Assembly: GCF_023205015.1 (NCBI RefSeq)
Contig: NZ_CP096258.1
Location: forward strand, 2,542,001 to 2,606,000
Origin: Providencia rettgeri
Lineage (GTDB): Bacteria; Pseudomonadota; Gammaproteobacteria; Enterobacterales; Enterobacteriaceae
DNA length: 64,000 nucleotides
Direction of reading: 5' to 3'
The notes under the pieces were generated by a model that saw nothing but the letters and a program-made list of their open reading frames with translations, had not been told where the DNA came from and did not search any database. The position numbers and the translations under genes are program-made. This document shows positions 9,201 to 17,881 of this stretch, one piece after another (the stretch's first letter is position 1; every line of letters begins with the position of its first letter).

Positions 9201-10659
9201 TATGACGCTACGTAAATTTAAGTTCAAGCCCCTTTCGCTACGAGCACGTTTTCTCTGTGCCACATCAGCCGTGATCTTGGCGCTTTCTTTGTCCTACGGT
9301 ATCGTTGCAATTTTGGGGTATCTAATTAGTTTCGATAAAACAACTTACACTCTATTACGTAGCCAAAGTAACTTAATTTACAGCCTAGCCCAATGGCAAA
9401 ATAATAAAATTGATATTCGTGTTCCACCAAATTTCACATTAAATAACCCTACTTTGGTTATTATTTATGATGAACAAGGTCTCGTATTATGGCGCCAACG
9501 GGATGTACCTAGCGTTGAACGACTGATCCGTAATGATTGGCTAAAAAAAGAGGGCTTATATGAAATTGATACGGACATTCGTGAAACTCGCCAACTCCTA
9601 GACGACAACCCCGAGTTCAACACAAAATTAGACGACATGGGTAATGATGACGAACCGTTGACTCACTCCGTGTCCGTGAACCAATATGCCGCAAGCGAAA
9701 ACCTGCCTCCTCTCACCATCGTCGTTGTTGATACCCTACCACAAGACTTACAAAATACCGGTTTAGTTTGGGAATGGTTTGGTTACGTTTTACTAGCTAA
9801 CTTAATTTTAGTCATCCCCTTATTATGGTTGGCCGCTTATTGGAGCCTACGGCCAATTAAATCATTAGTATCACAACTCAGTAGCCTAGAAAAAGGTGAA
9901 CGGGATGCACTGGACGAGAACCCACCGTATGAGCTTCGCGGCCTAGTACGCAATCTTAATATTTTGTTAACGAATGAACGAAAGCGCTACAGTAAATATC
10001 GCACCACACTTTCGGATTTAACACACAGTTTAAAAACGCCTTTAGCCGTTTTACAGTCGACATTACGCCTGCTTCGCTCAGGCAAACAAATGAATATAGA
10101 ACAAGCTGAGCCTATCATGCTTGAACAAATTGGCCGTATTTCTCAGCAGGTTGGCTATTATTTGCACCGTGCATCAACGCAAGGTGATGAAAACATGATG
10201 CTACGTGAAATTTCATCTGTTCCATCAATATTAGACAGCCTTGCAAGTGCCCTGCATAAAGTTTACCAACACAAAGGGGTTTCTATTACGGTTAACGTTT
10301 CTCCTGAAATAACTTGGCTAGGTCAACCTAATGACTTCATGGAAGTTATGGGCAATATCATGGAAAATGCGTGTAAATATTGTCTTGAATTCGTTGAGGT
10401 TAGTGCTGTTACGGGGGCTGATAGCTTAACATTAATTGTCGATGATGATGGTCCTGGCGTACCTGAAAGCAAACGCAGCTTAATTTTTGTTCGAGGGCAA
10501 CGTGCAGATACCCTGCGTCCAGGCCAAGGCTTAGGCTTATCCATTGCCTTGGATATTATCGACCAGTATGACGGGGAAATCATAATTAGTGATAGCCCGC
10601 TTGGCGGTGCACGTTTATCCGTCACATTTAGGCAGCAATCTATGATTGAAGATAGTTAA
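9193..10659 (+). CDS. phoQ: Sensor histidine kinase PhoQ
   Basis: A 488-aa inner-membrane kinase. It has TM1 at about residues 20-46, a periplasmic PAS-like sensor to about 190, TM2 (VLLANLILVIPLLWLAAY), HAMP, an H-box LTHSLKTPLAVLQ with His278, and ATPase boxes NIMENACKYC, DDDGPGVP and RPGQGLGLSIA. The periplasmic acidic patch that binds Mg2+ in E. coli (EDDDDAE) is reduced here to NDDEPLTHS at about 151-159, with three acidic residues. Two starts are possible: the ATG at 9193, overlapping phoP by eight bases, or the ATG at 9202. I keep the first. Confidence 0.95.
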   Translation: MANMTLRKFKFKPLSLRARFLCATSAVILALSLSYGIVAILGYLISFDKTTYTLLRSQSNLIYSLAQWQNNKIDIRVPPNFTLNNPTLVIIYDEQGLVLWRQRDVPSVERLIRNDWLKKEGLYEIDTDIRETRQLLDDNPEFNTKLDDMGNDDEPLTHSVSVNQYAASENLPPLTIVVVDTLPQDLQNTGLVWEWFGYVLLANLILVIPLLWLAAYWSLRPIKSLVSQLSSLEKGERDALDENPPYELRGLVRNLNILLTNERKRYSKYRTTLSDLTHSLKTPLAVLQSTLRLLRSGKQMNIEQAEPIMLEQIGRISQQVGYYLHRASTQGDENMMLREISSVPSILDSLASALHKVYQHKGVSITVNVSPEITWLGQPNDFMEVMGNIMENACKYCLEFVEVSAVTGADSLTLIVDDDGPGVPESKRSLIFVRGQRADTLRPGQGLGLSIALDIIDQYDGEIIISDSPLGGARLSVTFRQQSMIEDS

Positions 10660-10904
10660 TCTGTGATATGAGTCCGTTTGTCCCCTATTTTACGAACCAT
10701 TTCCGGTATACTATTTATGAAGTGTTTTATGAAAAGTAGTTTAAGGTGGCTGACTTGTTTACTCTCAAGATAAACCGCCCCCTATGTTTCTCATAAAGTT
10801 TATTTAGCATAATACTATTGTATATCGGCCATTTTTCGGTATTAAGACCGGGTATATTGCAATAAACTGATTAGCTATATTTAGCAGCTCCAAGGGACAA
10901 TAAG

Positions 10905-12029
10905 ATGGATTACAAACTAAATCTCGACTGGCAAAGTTTCCTCGACAGTCACTGGCAGAAGCGCCCACTGCTTATCAAAAAAGGGTTTGCAAATTTTATT
11001 GACCCTATCTCGCCTGACGAACTTGCAGGTCTGGCGATGGAAGATGAGGTTGATAGCCGTTTGGTTAGCCATAAAGAAGGAATTTGGCAAGTTGGCCATG
11101 GCCCATTTGAAAGCTATGAACACCTTGGCGAAGAGAATTGGTCTATTTTAGTTCAGGCTGTTGACCATTGGCATCACCCAAGCTCTGCGTTGATGAAACC
11201 ATTCCGTGTACTTTCAGACTGGCGAATGGATGATTTAATGATCTCCTACTCGGTCCCCGGCGGTGGTGTAGGCCCTCACCTAGACCAATACGATGTGTTT
11301 ATTATTCAAGGCGAAGGCCGTCGTCATTGGCGAGTGGGCGAAAAAATTCCAATGAAACAACATTGCCCACATCCTGACTTACTGCAAGTACAACCCTTTG
11401 ATGCCATCATTGATGAAGAAATGGAACCCGGCGATATTTTGTACATTCCACCTGGGTTCCCACATGAAGGCTACGCCATTGAGCCTTCATTAAATTACTC
11501 GGTTGGCTTTCGTGCACCAAATACTCGTGAATTGGTCAGTAGCTTTGCCGATCACTTAATTTCTAACGATTTAGGCAGTTACCGTTATAGTGACCCTGAT
11601 TTATCATTCCGTGATAACCCTGCGGAGATCTTGCAAGGTGAACAAATTAAGCTGCGTGAGATGATGATATCACTAATTAATGACCCCGAGCTCTTTCGCA
11701 AATGGTTAGGTGAGTTTATCTCTCAATCACGCCACGAATTAGACATTGCGCCACCTGAACCACCTTATGAGCAAGAAGAAATCTATGATTTACTGAAAAC
11801 TCAGCAAGAAACCTTGTACAAACTAAATGGTCTCAGGGCATTACGCGTTGGCGACCAATTTTTTGTAAATGGAGAATGCTTAGAAACTGAGTGTTATGAA
11901 GCTGCAGATAGTTTGTGTCGCTATGATGCCGTTAATAGCCAACTTTTAGCTGATGCTATTGATGACGTTAATTTTATCGCACTACTTACTGCACTCGTCA
12001 ATAACGGATACTGGTATTTTGACGATTAA
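10905..12029 (+). CDS. roxA: 50S ribosomal protein L16 arginine hydroxylase RoxA (YcfD)
   Basis: A 374-aa JmjC-type Fe(II)/2-oxoglutarate oxygenase that hydroxylates an Arg of ribosomal protein L16. The iron triad is visible: His125 and Asp127 in GPHLDQYD, and His187 in GFPHEGYA, at the same positions as in E. coli. The QGEGRRHWRVG segment and the C-terminal winged-helix region are present. It stands downstream of phoQ, as in E. coli, but with its own 245-base upstream region, so it probably has its own promoter. A strong terminator follows. Confidence 0.96.
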   Translation: MDYKLNLDWQSFLDSHWQKRPLLIKKGFANFIDPISPDELAGLAMEDEVDSRLVSHKEGIWQVGHGPFESYEHLGEENWSILVQAVDHWHHPSSALMKPFRVLSDWRMDDLMISYSVPGGGVGPHLDQYDVFIIQGEGRRHWRVGEKIPMKQHCPHPDLLQVQPFDAIIDEEMEPGDILYIPPGFPHEGYAIEPSLNYSVGFRAPNTRELVSSFADHLISNDLGSYRYSDPDLSFRDNPAEILQGEQIKLREMMISLINDPELFRKWLGEFISQSRHELDIAPPEPPYEQEEIYDLLKTQQETLYKLNGLRALRVGDQFFVNGECLETECYEAADSLCRYDAVNSQLLADAIDDVNFIALLTALVNNGYWYFDD

Positions 12030-12062
12030 TCGATACCAATAATATTAAATGTGTATTTTATG

Positions 12063-12092
12063 AAAAGGCCCATTAATTATGGGCTTTTTCTT
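12063..12092 (+). terminator. Terminator of roxA
   Basis: AAAAGCCCAT/ATGGGCTTTTT-type stem-loop (GCCCAT, four-base loop, ATGGGC) followed by TTTTTC, 33 bases after the roxA stop. Confidence 0.88.
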
Positions 12093-12360
12093 TAAACGAA
12101 TTTTATTAGTATGATATAGCAACTCTCTCCTACCCCATTAATAAAAACCGCTGACTGTAATTAAAATACCTTCATTAATAACTAAGTTATTTATTTTAGT
12201 CTGTATTTTATTTTACGGTCACATACTCCCTTTATGAGCCTGATTTACTCATCAGCACGCAAAGATAACGTATTTTATTTGATTCAATTCTAAACTGTTT
12301 TTACTTCAACATCGCCAATCCTACACAGCGTTAATTACCCCTTTTAAAGATGATAACAAC
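12093..12360. other. Upstream region of the LysE-family gene
   Basis: Together with the roxA terminator this makes a 331-base gap. The remainder is AT-rich, holds no ORF and shows no operator I can name; it must contain the promoter of the exporter gene. Confidence 0.5.
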
Positions 12361-12960
12361 ATGAACATAGAAACACTTTTGGCTTTATCATTGTTTTCCT
12401 TTGTGACATCCATAACGCCAGGACCCAATAATATTATGTTACTTGCTTCAGGCATTAATTTTGGATTTAGAAAAACATTGCCGCATTCATTGGGAGTATC
12501 AATCGGTTTTCTTATTATGCTCGTTGCAGTAGGGCTTGGAATCGGAGCCTTGATCCAATCATCCCCTATGATTTATTCGATATTAAAATATTTTGGAATT
12601 GTTTATTTGTTCTGGCTTGCATGGAAAACCACGATTAGCCATTCCATTGCACAGACAAATAACCAAGAGATTAAACCGCTAACTTTCTTAGAAGCGGCAC
12701 TATTTCAATGGATAAACCCTAAAGCATGGATGATGGCTGTTTCAGGAATGGCCATGTATACCAATACAAACGCCCCCTATTTATCGATGTTTCAGGTCGC
12801 CGTCATCTTCTCAGCCATCAACTGGCCGTGTGTTGCTATCTGGGCGATGTTTGGCAGTAAATTAAGAGAAAGACTAAAACAACCTAAAATATTAAAACGA
12901 TTTAATTTAGTCATGGGCATTTTACTGGCGCTTAGTGGTATTTCTGTATTATTTCAATAG
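12361..12960 (+). CDS. LysE/RhtB family amino-acid exporter
   Basis: A 199-aa integral membrane protein with about six hydrophobic segments. The N-terminal family signature SITPGPNNIMLLASGINFGF is present, as is the mid-protein ALFQWINPKAWMMAVSG motif. Family members export amino acids or derivatives (lysine, homoserine, threonine, cysteine/O-acetylserine). The overall pattern resembles EamB-like branches, but the substrate cannot be told from sequence. It is monocistronic and convergent with pepT, and is not part of the E. coli gene order at this place, so it is probably an accessory gene. Confidence 0.88.
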   Translation: MNIETLLALSLFSFVTSITPGPNNIMLLASGINFGFRKTLPHSLGVSIGFLIMLVAVGLGIGALIQSSPMIYSILKYFGIVYLFWLAWKTTISHSIAQTNNQEIKPLTFLEAALFQWINPKAWMMAVSGMAMYTNTNAPYLSMFQVAVIFSAINWPCVAIWAMFGSKLRERLKQPKILKRFNLVMGILLALSGISVLFQ

Positions 12961-12998
12961 AAAAATTAGAGTGCTTATCGCAGTAAGCACTCTAATTA
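12961..12998. terminator. Bidirectional terminator between the LysE-family gene and pepT
   Basis: A perfect 13-base-pair inverted repeat (ATTAGAGTGCTTA at 12965-12977, TAAGCACTCTAAT at 12984-12996) with a six-base loop lies between convergent genes. The minus strand continues into TTTTTC, so it is a good pepT terminator. The plus-strand T run is weak. Confidence 0.85.
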
Positions 12999-13008
12999 TG
13001 GCAAGATA

Positions 13009-14244
13009 TCAGGATTGCCGTGCGTGGATAGCCGTTAGCTCCGCAATACGCATAATCACACTAACAGCCTGTTCCATACCTTCTTGGGTTATAAACTCAT
13101 GTTTACTGTGGAAATTATATCCACCAGTAAAAATATTTGGACACGGTAAACCGCGATGTGAAAGCTGAGCTCCGTCAGTACCGCCCCGGATAGGTTGAAT
13201 AATGGGCTCAATGCCACAATCAAGCATCGCTTGCTTAGCTAGTTCAATCACGTGTGGGTACTTCATGACCTCTTTGTGCATGTTATAATAGGTATCATCA
13301 AGCGTTAGTTCGATATAACAACTTGGATGTAGCCCTTCGCCAACTTTTTCAGCAATTCGAATGATATTTTTCTTCCTAGCTTCAAATCCTGCTAAGTCAA
13401 AATCACGAATAATATAATTCAACTCGGCCTTCTCTACTGTCCCTTTTAACGAGGTTAAATGATAAAACCCTTCATAACCATCTGTACTTTCAGGTGTTTC
13501 ATCGGGAGGTAACATTGCATGAATACGATTTGCTAACCCTAATGCATTCACCATCACCCCTTTGGCTGTACCTGGATGGGTGTTATTGCCGACAATTTTA
13601 ATCGAAACATTGGCCGCATTAAAATTTTCATACTCTAATTCACCAACACCACCACCATCGACGGTATAGGCCCACAATGCATCAAATTGTTTAAAGTCGA
13701 TATGGCGAGCCCCACGTCCTATCTCTTCATCAGGGGTAAATGCAAGACAGACTTTCCCATGAGGAATATTTTTTTCCTTTAAACGGACGAATGCTGTAAT
13801 AATTTCTGCAATTCCCGCTTTATCATCGGCACCAAGTAAGGTTTTACCATCAGTCATGATCAGGGTTTTGCCAATCATTTCATGGAGTACCGGAAACATT
13901 ACTGGGGATAACACTTCATCACCAATACCTAACGCAATATCCCCACCTCGATAATTTTCAAGGACTTGTGGACTCACGTTTTTACCTGAAAAATCAGGCG
14001 CTGTGTCTAAGTGTGAAATAAAACCAATAGTGGGAACATCCCAATCAACGTTTGACGGCAAATAGGCCATCACACAACCTTGATCGCTTAGTGTTATTTT
14101 TTCAAAACCTAATTCGTTCAGTTCATTAACTAATGCGCGAGCAAACTTTAACTGCCCCGCACTGCTCGGTACGGTTTTTGCGTTTAGTTTTGACTGTGTA
14201 TCGAAAGCGGTATATTCAAAAAACCGCTCTAAGAGTTTGTCCAT
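13009..14244 (-). CDS. pepT: Tripeptide aminopeptidase (peptidase T)
   Basis: A 411-aa M20-family di-zinc exopeptidase that releases N-terminal residues from tripeptides. Zinc ligands and catalytic residues are visible: ISHLDTAPD (His, Asp), LLGADDKAGI (bridging Asp), TPDEEIGRGA (catalytic Glu and ligand Glu), YTVDGGGVGE (Asp) and the C-terminal YNFHSKHEF (His). The dimerisation domain carries GNNTHPGTAKG. Length matches the 408 aa of E. coli PepT. In E. coli pepT is FNR-activated; upstream here I see only a poor FNR-like sequence. potABCD, which adjoins pepT in E. coli, is absent. Confidence 0.97.
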   Translation of the reverse strand: MDKLLERFFEYTAFDTQSKLNAKTVPSSAGQLKFARALVNELNELGFEKITLSDQGCVMAYLPSNVDWDVPTIGFISHLDTAPDFSGKNVSPQVLENYRGGDIALGIGDEVLSPVMFPVLHEMIGKTLIMTDGKTLLGADDKAGIAEIITAFVRLKEKNIPHGKVCLAFTPDEEIGRGARHIDFKQFDALWAYTVDGGGVGELEYENFNAANVSIKIVGNNTHPGTAKGVMVNALGLANRIHAMLPPDETPESTDGYEGFYHLTSLKGTVEKAELNYIIRDFDLAGFEARKKNIIRIAEKVGEGLHPSCYIELTLDDTYYNMHKEVMKYPHVIELAKQAMLDCGIEPIIQPIRGGTDGAQLSHRGLPCPNIFTGGYNFHSKHEFITQEGMEQAVSVIMRIAELTAIHARQS

Positions 14245-14623
14245 ACCCTTCCCCCTAAAATATCAATGTTTATATTATGGGAAAGATCACAGATTCAATT
14301 ATTGTCTCAAATCAGCTTTCCTGTTAATGCGCACTATTTTTATAGTAAATCTTTAATAAAATTTATTTTTTAGCGTATTTTTTGGGTGATTAACTGTCAT
14401 AGTCACAATCAGCACCTATAATTAATAGGGGTAATAATTAAATTACATTAATTAGTAAATTATTTGTTACCTAAAAACACGCCTCTTGGTTAACTTTCAC
14501 TCTCCCACTACACAGATCATCAATTATTGAATTGAAATAGTATGTTATATATGACCTATTATTTTTTTATTTATTATCTAATTAATAAACAAAACGAAGT
14601 TTAACTCGTTAATAGGAATATCT
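14245..14623. other. pepT/SDR divergent intergenic region
   Basis: 379 very AT-rich bases between divergent genes, holding both promoters. No ORF, clear operator or stable hairpin was recognised. Confidence 0.5.
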
Positions 14624-15334
14624 ATGTCAAAAACATGTTTAATTTATGGTGTGAGCAAAGGCTTAGGCAAGGCATTAGTCGAAGGATTCCCTGAAAAAGT
14701 AGACCATATTTATGGTGTTTCTCGCTCAAAACCTCCTTTTGAACAAACTAATTTTACGTGGATCCCTGCTGATTTAAATGACATTAATAGTGCAAATACC
14801 ATTAAGCATGTTATTCAAAATCAACCTATTCATACTTTAATTTATAACGTTGGCATATGGGAAAAATTGGCATTTAATGAAGAGTACCAATTTGAATCGA
14901 CTGATGACATAGAGTTACTCAATATGGTTCAAACCAATATAAGTGCCTGTTTATTAAATCTAAAAGCGCTCTTACCTAATTTGCGCCTAGCAAAAAACAG
15001 TAAGGTTATATTGATTGGCTCCACATGGGGTTTAGATAATCATAATGGCAAGGAAGTCACCTTTTCTGCCACCAAATATGCCCTCAGAGGAATAGCTCAG
15101 TCATTAAGAGAAACTCTACGGGAAGATAAAATAGCAATATCAGTCATAAACTTAGGTTATCTAGCAACTGAGTTCCCATTAACTGTTTCTGTCGATGAAG
15201 TCATTGAAAAAAGTGATGGGCAATTAATCCCATTACAAGATGTTGTCAACGCCGTGCGTTTTATCGCCAATACCAGCAATGCAACCTGTGTCAAAGAGAT
15301 TACGATGCCAGCCATGATGGATACAAACGTCTAA
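14624..15334 (+). CDS. SDR-family protein with Phe in place of the catalytic Tyr
   Basis: A 236-aa Rossmann-fold protein of the short-chain dehydrogenase/reductase superfamily. The cofactor loop YGVSKGLGKAL (TGxxxGxG-like) is at the N-terminus, with YNVG in place of NNAG near residue 82. Ser133 of the active site is present in GSTWG. The YxxxK motif reads FSATK (Phe147, Lys151), so the catalytic tyrosine is missing. It may be a non-catalytic or altered NAD(P)-binding protein. A conventional NAD(P)H oxidoreductase function should not be assumed. It is monocistronic, divergent from pepT and convergent with cobB. Confidence 0.85.
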   Translation: MSKTCLIYGVSKGLGKALVEGFPEKVDHIYGVSRSKPPFEQTNFTWIPADLNDINSANTIKHVIQNQPIHTLIYNVGIWEKLAFNEEYQFESTDDIELLNMVQTNISACLLNLKALLPNLRLAKNSKVILIGSTWGLDNHNGKEVTFSATKYALRGIAQSLRETLREDKIAISVINLGYLATEFPLTVSVDEVIEKSDGQLIPLQDVVNAVRFIANTSNATCVKEITMPAMMDTNV

Positions 15335-15384
15335 CATATAAGAGGAAACAATACGCTTCCCCTATAATGTTATGTATTAAAAGC

Positions 15385-16221
15385 TTATTGCGCGATATTT
15401 TTAACCTGTAACTCAGTAATAAGCTTATTAATATATTCAACAACGACTTTGCTGGCTAAACCATAGTGTTTTTCATCGAACTCACTTTCCACTTGGCTAG
15501 GCTCTAAATTCAGTTCGACGGTATGTGCCCCATGTAATTTCGCCTCATGCACAAAACCTGCCGCAGGATACACATGGCCAGACGTTCCAATAGAAATAAA
15601 AATAGTCGCTGATTCAATGGATTGATAAATATAATCCATTCCAATTGGCATTTCACCAAACCAAACAATATGGGGCCTCAGCGGTTGAGGAAATTGGCAA
15701 CAATGACAGCGGTCATCGACCGATAAATCCCCTTTCCACTCCAATACTTGATTTGACCAATTACAGCGAACTTTTAATAGCTCTCCATGCATATGGATAA
15801 CCCGCTGACTCCCCGCTCTTTCATGCAAATTATCTATATTTTGCGTAATTAACAAAAAGCGGTCACCAAAAAGTTCTTCAAGCTGGGCTAGTGCATAGTG
15901 AGCAGCATTAGGCTTAATATTTTCTTGCTGTAACTGCCGACGCCGCTCATTATAAAAACGTTGTACTAATTCAGGATCACGCTCGAAACCTTCAGGAGTA
16001 GCGACATCTTCAACGCGATGCTCCTCCCATAATCCATCCGCAGAACGGAATGTTTGGATCCCAGATTCAGCTGAAATTCCAGCCCCCGTCAAAACGACGA
16101 TATTGACATTTTTCATGTTATCCAATCTATTATCTATATAAAAAGACCGGTTACGAAGTCGCTGGCGGCGTATACATTTATTCTTACGAGCTTTTTTCAA
16201 CCTATAACGAAATCGCAACAT
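15385..16221 (-). CDS. cobB: NAD-dependent protein deacylase CobB (Sir2 family)
   Basis: A 278-aa sirtuin that removes acetyl and succinyl groups from lysines, using NAD+. Motifs in order are VVLTGAGISAESGI (NAD binding), the FYNERRR segment whose Tyr and Arg confer desuccinylase preference, TQNIDNLHERAG, catalytic His in VIHMHGEL, the zinc-region Cys CHCC, and IGTSGHVYPAAGF. The basic N-terminal extension (about 40 residues, rich in Arg/Lys) corresponds to the long CobB isoform of E. coli. I start at the ATG at 16221 with AAAGGAAG before it. An internal ATG about 36 codons on could give the short form. Confidence 0.95.
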   Translation of the reverse strand: MLRFRYRLKKARKNKCIRRQRLRNRSFYIDNRLDNMKNVNIVVLTGAGISAESGIQTFRSADGLWEEHRVEDVATPEGFERDPELVQRFYNERRRQLQQENIKPNAAHYALAQLEELFGDRFLLITQNIDNLHERAGSQRVIHMHGELLKVRCNWSNQVLEWKGDLSVDDRCHCCQFPQPLRPHIVWFGEMPIGMDYIYQSIESATIFISIGTSGHVYPAAGFVHEAKLHGAHTVELNLEPSQVESEFDEKHYGLASKVVVEYINKLITELQVKNIAQ

Positions 16222-16639
16222 CAAAACTTCCTTTCATCCATATCACCAATAAAATTTATACCGTATTAAATATTAATTGTTTTCTATCATGTCATTACGA
16301 CATGAATTTATAAACCTTGATTGTTTGAAATTATTTAAAACAATCAAGCTCAAGTGTGTATTTTATTGGCATATTAACCATTTCCTTACCACAACTGATG
16401 ACATTATCTAAATGTTAACATACTAAAACGCATCATCATGCTGAATGCAAATAAAAATATCGAAGGTATCGATTTTGTCACTTTTTATTCATGAAAATGA
16501 CATCATATATTCATAAATACACCATAAAACTGCCACAATGGGAAAACAATAAAAAAACCTTTCTCGTTCACTCTCAGTGCAGTTAAAATACGCCTCGCAG
16601 ATTTTACTGTGTTATTAACTCACCACTACAAGGGATTTC
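16222..16639. other. cobB/yqhA divergent intergenic region with two palindromes
   Basis: 418 AT-rich bases holding the promoters of cobB (leftward) and yqhA (rightward). Two inverted repeats at 16287-16305 and 16316-16348 are described separately. No ORF was recognised. Confidence 0.55.
16287..16348. repeat. Two adjacent inverted repeats upstream of cobB and yqhA
   Basis: The first is TCATGTC-N5-GACATGA (16287-16305). The second is CTTGATTGTTT-N11-AAACAATCAAG (16316-16348). Both are perfect in their arms and only 10 bases apart. Neither is followed by a T run, so they look more like operators or mRNA structures than terminators. The bound factor, if any, is unknown. Confidence 0.55.
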
Positions 16640-17128
16640 ATGGAAAAGTTTTTTGAAAGAGCGATGTATGCTTCACGTTGGATTTTAGCGCCTATCTATT
16701 TTGGGCTTTCACTGACACTATTGGCTTTAACCATTAAGTTCTTTCAAGAGCTATACCATATTTTGCCAAATATCTTTTCAATTCCGGAAGCAGACTTAAT
16801 TTTAACGCTATTATCATTGATTGATATGGCATTAGTCGGTGGGTTATTGGTGATGGTGATGTTTTCAGGTTATGAGAACTTTGTTTCACAAATGGATATT
16901 CCTGACAACAGCGAAAAACTTGGCTGGCTTGGAAAAATGGACGCTTCATCATTAAAAAATAAAGTCGCGGCTTCCATTGTTGCAATTTCCTCAATTCACT
17001 TGTTAAAAATCTTTATGGACTTAAAAAGTGTCTCAAATGACAAACTAATGTGGTATGTCGTTATCCATTTAACCTTTGTATTATCTGCATTCGTTATGGG
17101 TTATCTCGACAAAATGACCAAAAAATAA
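16640..17128 (+). CDS. yqhA: YqhA-family (UPF0114) membrane protein
   Basis: A 162-aa inner-membrane protein with four predicted transmembrane segments (about 12-32, 52-74, 106-126, 134-156). Conserved family segments are ASRWILAPIYFGLSL, LVGGLLVMVMFSGYENFVSQ, NKVAASIVAISSIHLLK and HLTFVLSAFVMGYLD. It closely resembles E. coli YqhA. The function is unknown. In E. coli the gene is elsewhere, so its place between cobB and the lol genes is a lineage-specific arrangement. It is monocistronic. Confidence 0.93.
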   Translation: MEKFFERAMYASRWILAPIYFGLSLTLLALTIKFFQELYHILPNIFSIPEADLILTLLSLIDMALVGGLLVMVMFSGYENFVSQMDIPDNSEKLGWLGKMDASSLKNKVAASIVAISSIHLLKIFMDLKSVSNDKLMWYVVIHLTFVLSAFVMGYLDKMTKK

Positions 17129-17147
17129 ACAGTTAAATTTATTTTTA

Positions 17148-17180
17148 AAGTGCCTAGCCTCGATGCATAGGCACTTATCA
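17148..17180 (+). terminator. Probable terminator of yqhA
   Basis: AAGTGCCTA/TAGGCACTT stem with an 11-base loop, 20 bases after the yqhA stop. The following T run is poor (atcag), so strength is uncertain. Confidence 0.6.
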
Positions 17181-17268
17181 GTTGACTAATCTTATCTTTA
17201 TCTCCCTTTTCATTTTCCGCTTTGTGTTACCATCACTGTTCTGAAGACCCGTACTAAGGATACTCAAC

Positions 17269-17841
17269 ATGAGCCAACATTTTGTCGGCAAATATGAAGC
17301 TGAGATTAAATTTCAATTACCAGACCCTGACACTTTTTTGCATAAAATAAGAGCCGACTTGGCCGAACCCTTTACGGAAAATAATACAGAAACAGATTAT
17401 TTCTATGAAAACCCACATTTACCACTGGCCGACAATAACGTCAGTATGTGTGTCCGTGAAATGGTGCCATCAGGCATAAAATTATGGATAGTTAAAGGCC
17501 CTGGGCTTTCTGAATGCAAAGCCATTAATATTGATGACTGCCATCATGTACAAAACATGTTGACGACACTGGGATACCATTGCTACTTAACCACGACAAA
17601 GGTAAGAAGTATTTATTTTCTGAATGACATACACATAACAATTGACCATCTTAGTGGGATCGGTTGGTTCGCTGAGTTTGCCATCATGACTGATGAGCAA
17701 GATTTACTTGATAGTTTATATAAAAGGTTGATGGCGACGGCCAAACAGTATGGATTTACAGAAGAAATGGTCGAAACTCGTAGCTATAAACAGATGTTTT
17801 TAACTGCACAGCCATCATATAAAGAGCCAATAAATTTTTAG
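17269..17841 (+). CDS. cyaB: CYTH-domain protein, likely class IV adenylate cyclase CyaB
   Basis: A 190-aa single-domain CYTH (CyaB/thiamine triphosphatase) tunnel-fold protein. The N-terminal signature YEAEIKF supplies the ExExK motif for metal and triphosphate binding. Further charged residues expected in the tunnel appear as CVREM, LWIVKGPG, TTKVRSIYF, ITIDHLSGIGWFAEF and TRSYKQMF. The pattern resembles Aeromonas/Yersinia class IV adenylate cyclases more than inorganic triphosphatases (YgiF type), which are longer and have a CHAD domain. Activity is inferred; another triphosphate substrate is possible. It is monocistronic and convergent with lolE; its last codons form part of a hairpin. 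Confidence 0.8.
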   Translation: MSQHFVGKYEAEIKFQLPDPDTFLHKIRADLAEPFTENNTETDYFYENPHLPLADNNVSMCVREMVPSGIKLWIVKGPGLSECKAINIDDCHHVQNMLTTLGYHCYLTTTKVRSIYFLNDIHITIDHLSGIGWFAEFAIMTDEQDLLDSLYKRLMATAKQYGFTEEMVETRSYKQMFLTAQPSYKEPINF

Positions 17842-17870
17842 CGCCATTCCCTAAAAATAATTGGCTCTTT
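17821..17870. terminator. Long hairpin between cyaB and lolE, overlapping the cyaB 3' end
   Basis: An 11-base perfect outer stem (AAAGAGCCAAT at 17821-17831, ATTGGCTCTTT at 17860-17870) extends inward through TTTTTAG/CTAAAAA to about 20 pairs with one bulge and a nine-base loop. Its left arm encodes the last residues of CyaB and includes the stop codon. It likely terminates both convergent transcripts. Confidence 0.65.
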
Positions 17871-17881
17871 GCCCCTAATGA

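Noticed and set aside
9193..10659. mgrB-like small gene near phoPQ
   Set aside because: No short ORF with an N-terminal TM segment and paired Cys was seen in the gaps around phoPQ.
14301..14314. FNR site upstream of pepT
   Set aside because: TTGTCTCAAATCAG has three mismatches in ten informative positions, which is too weak to call.
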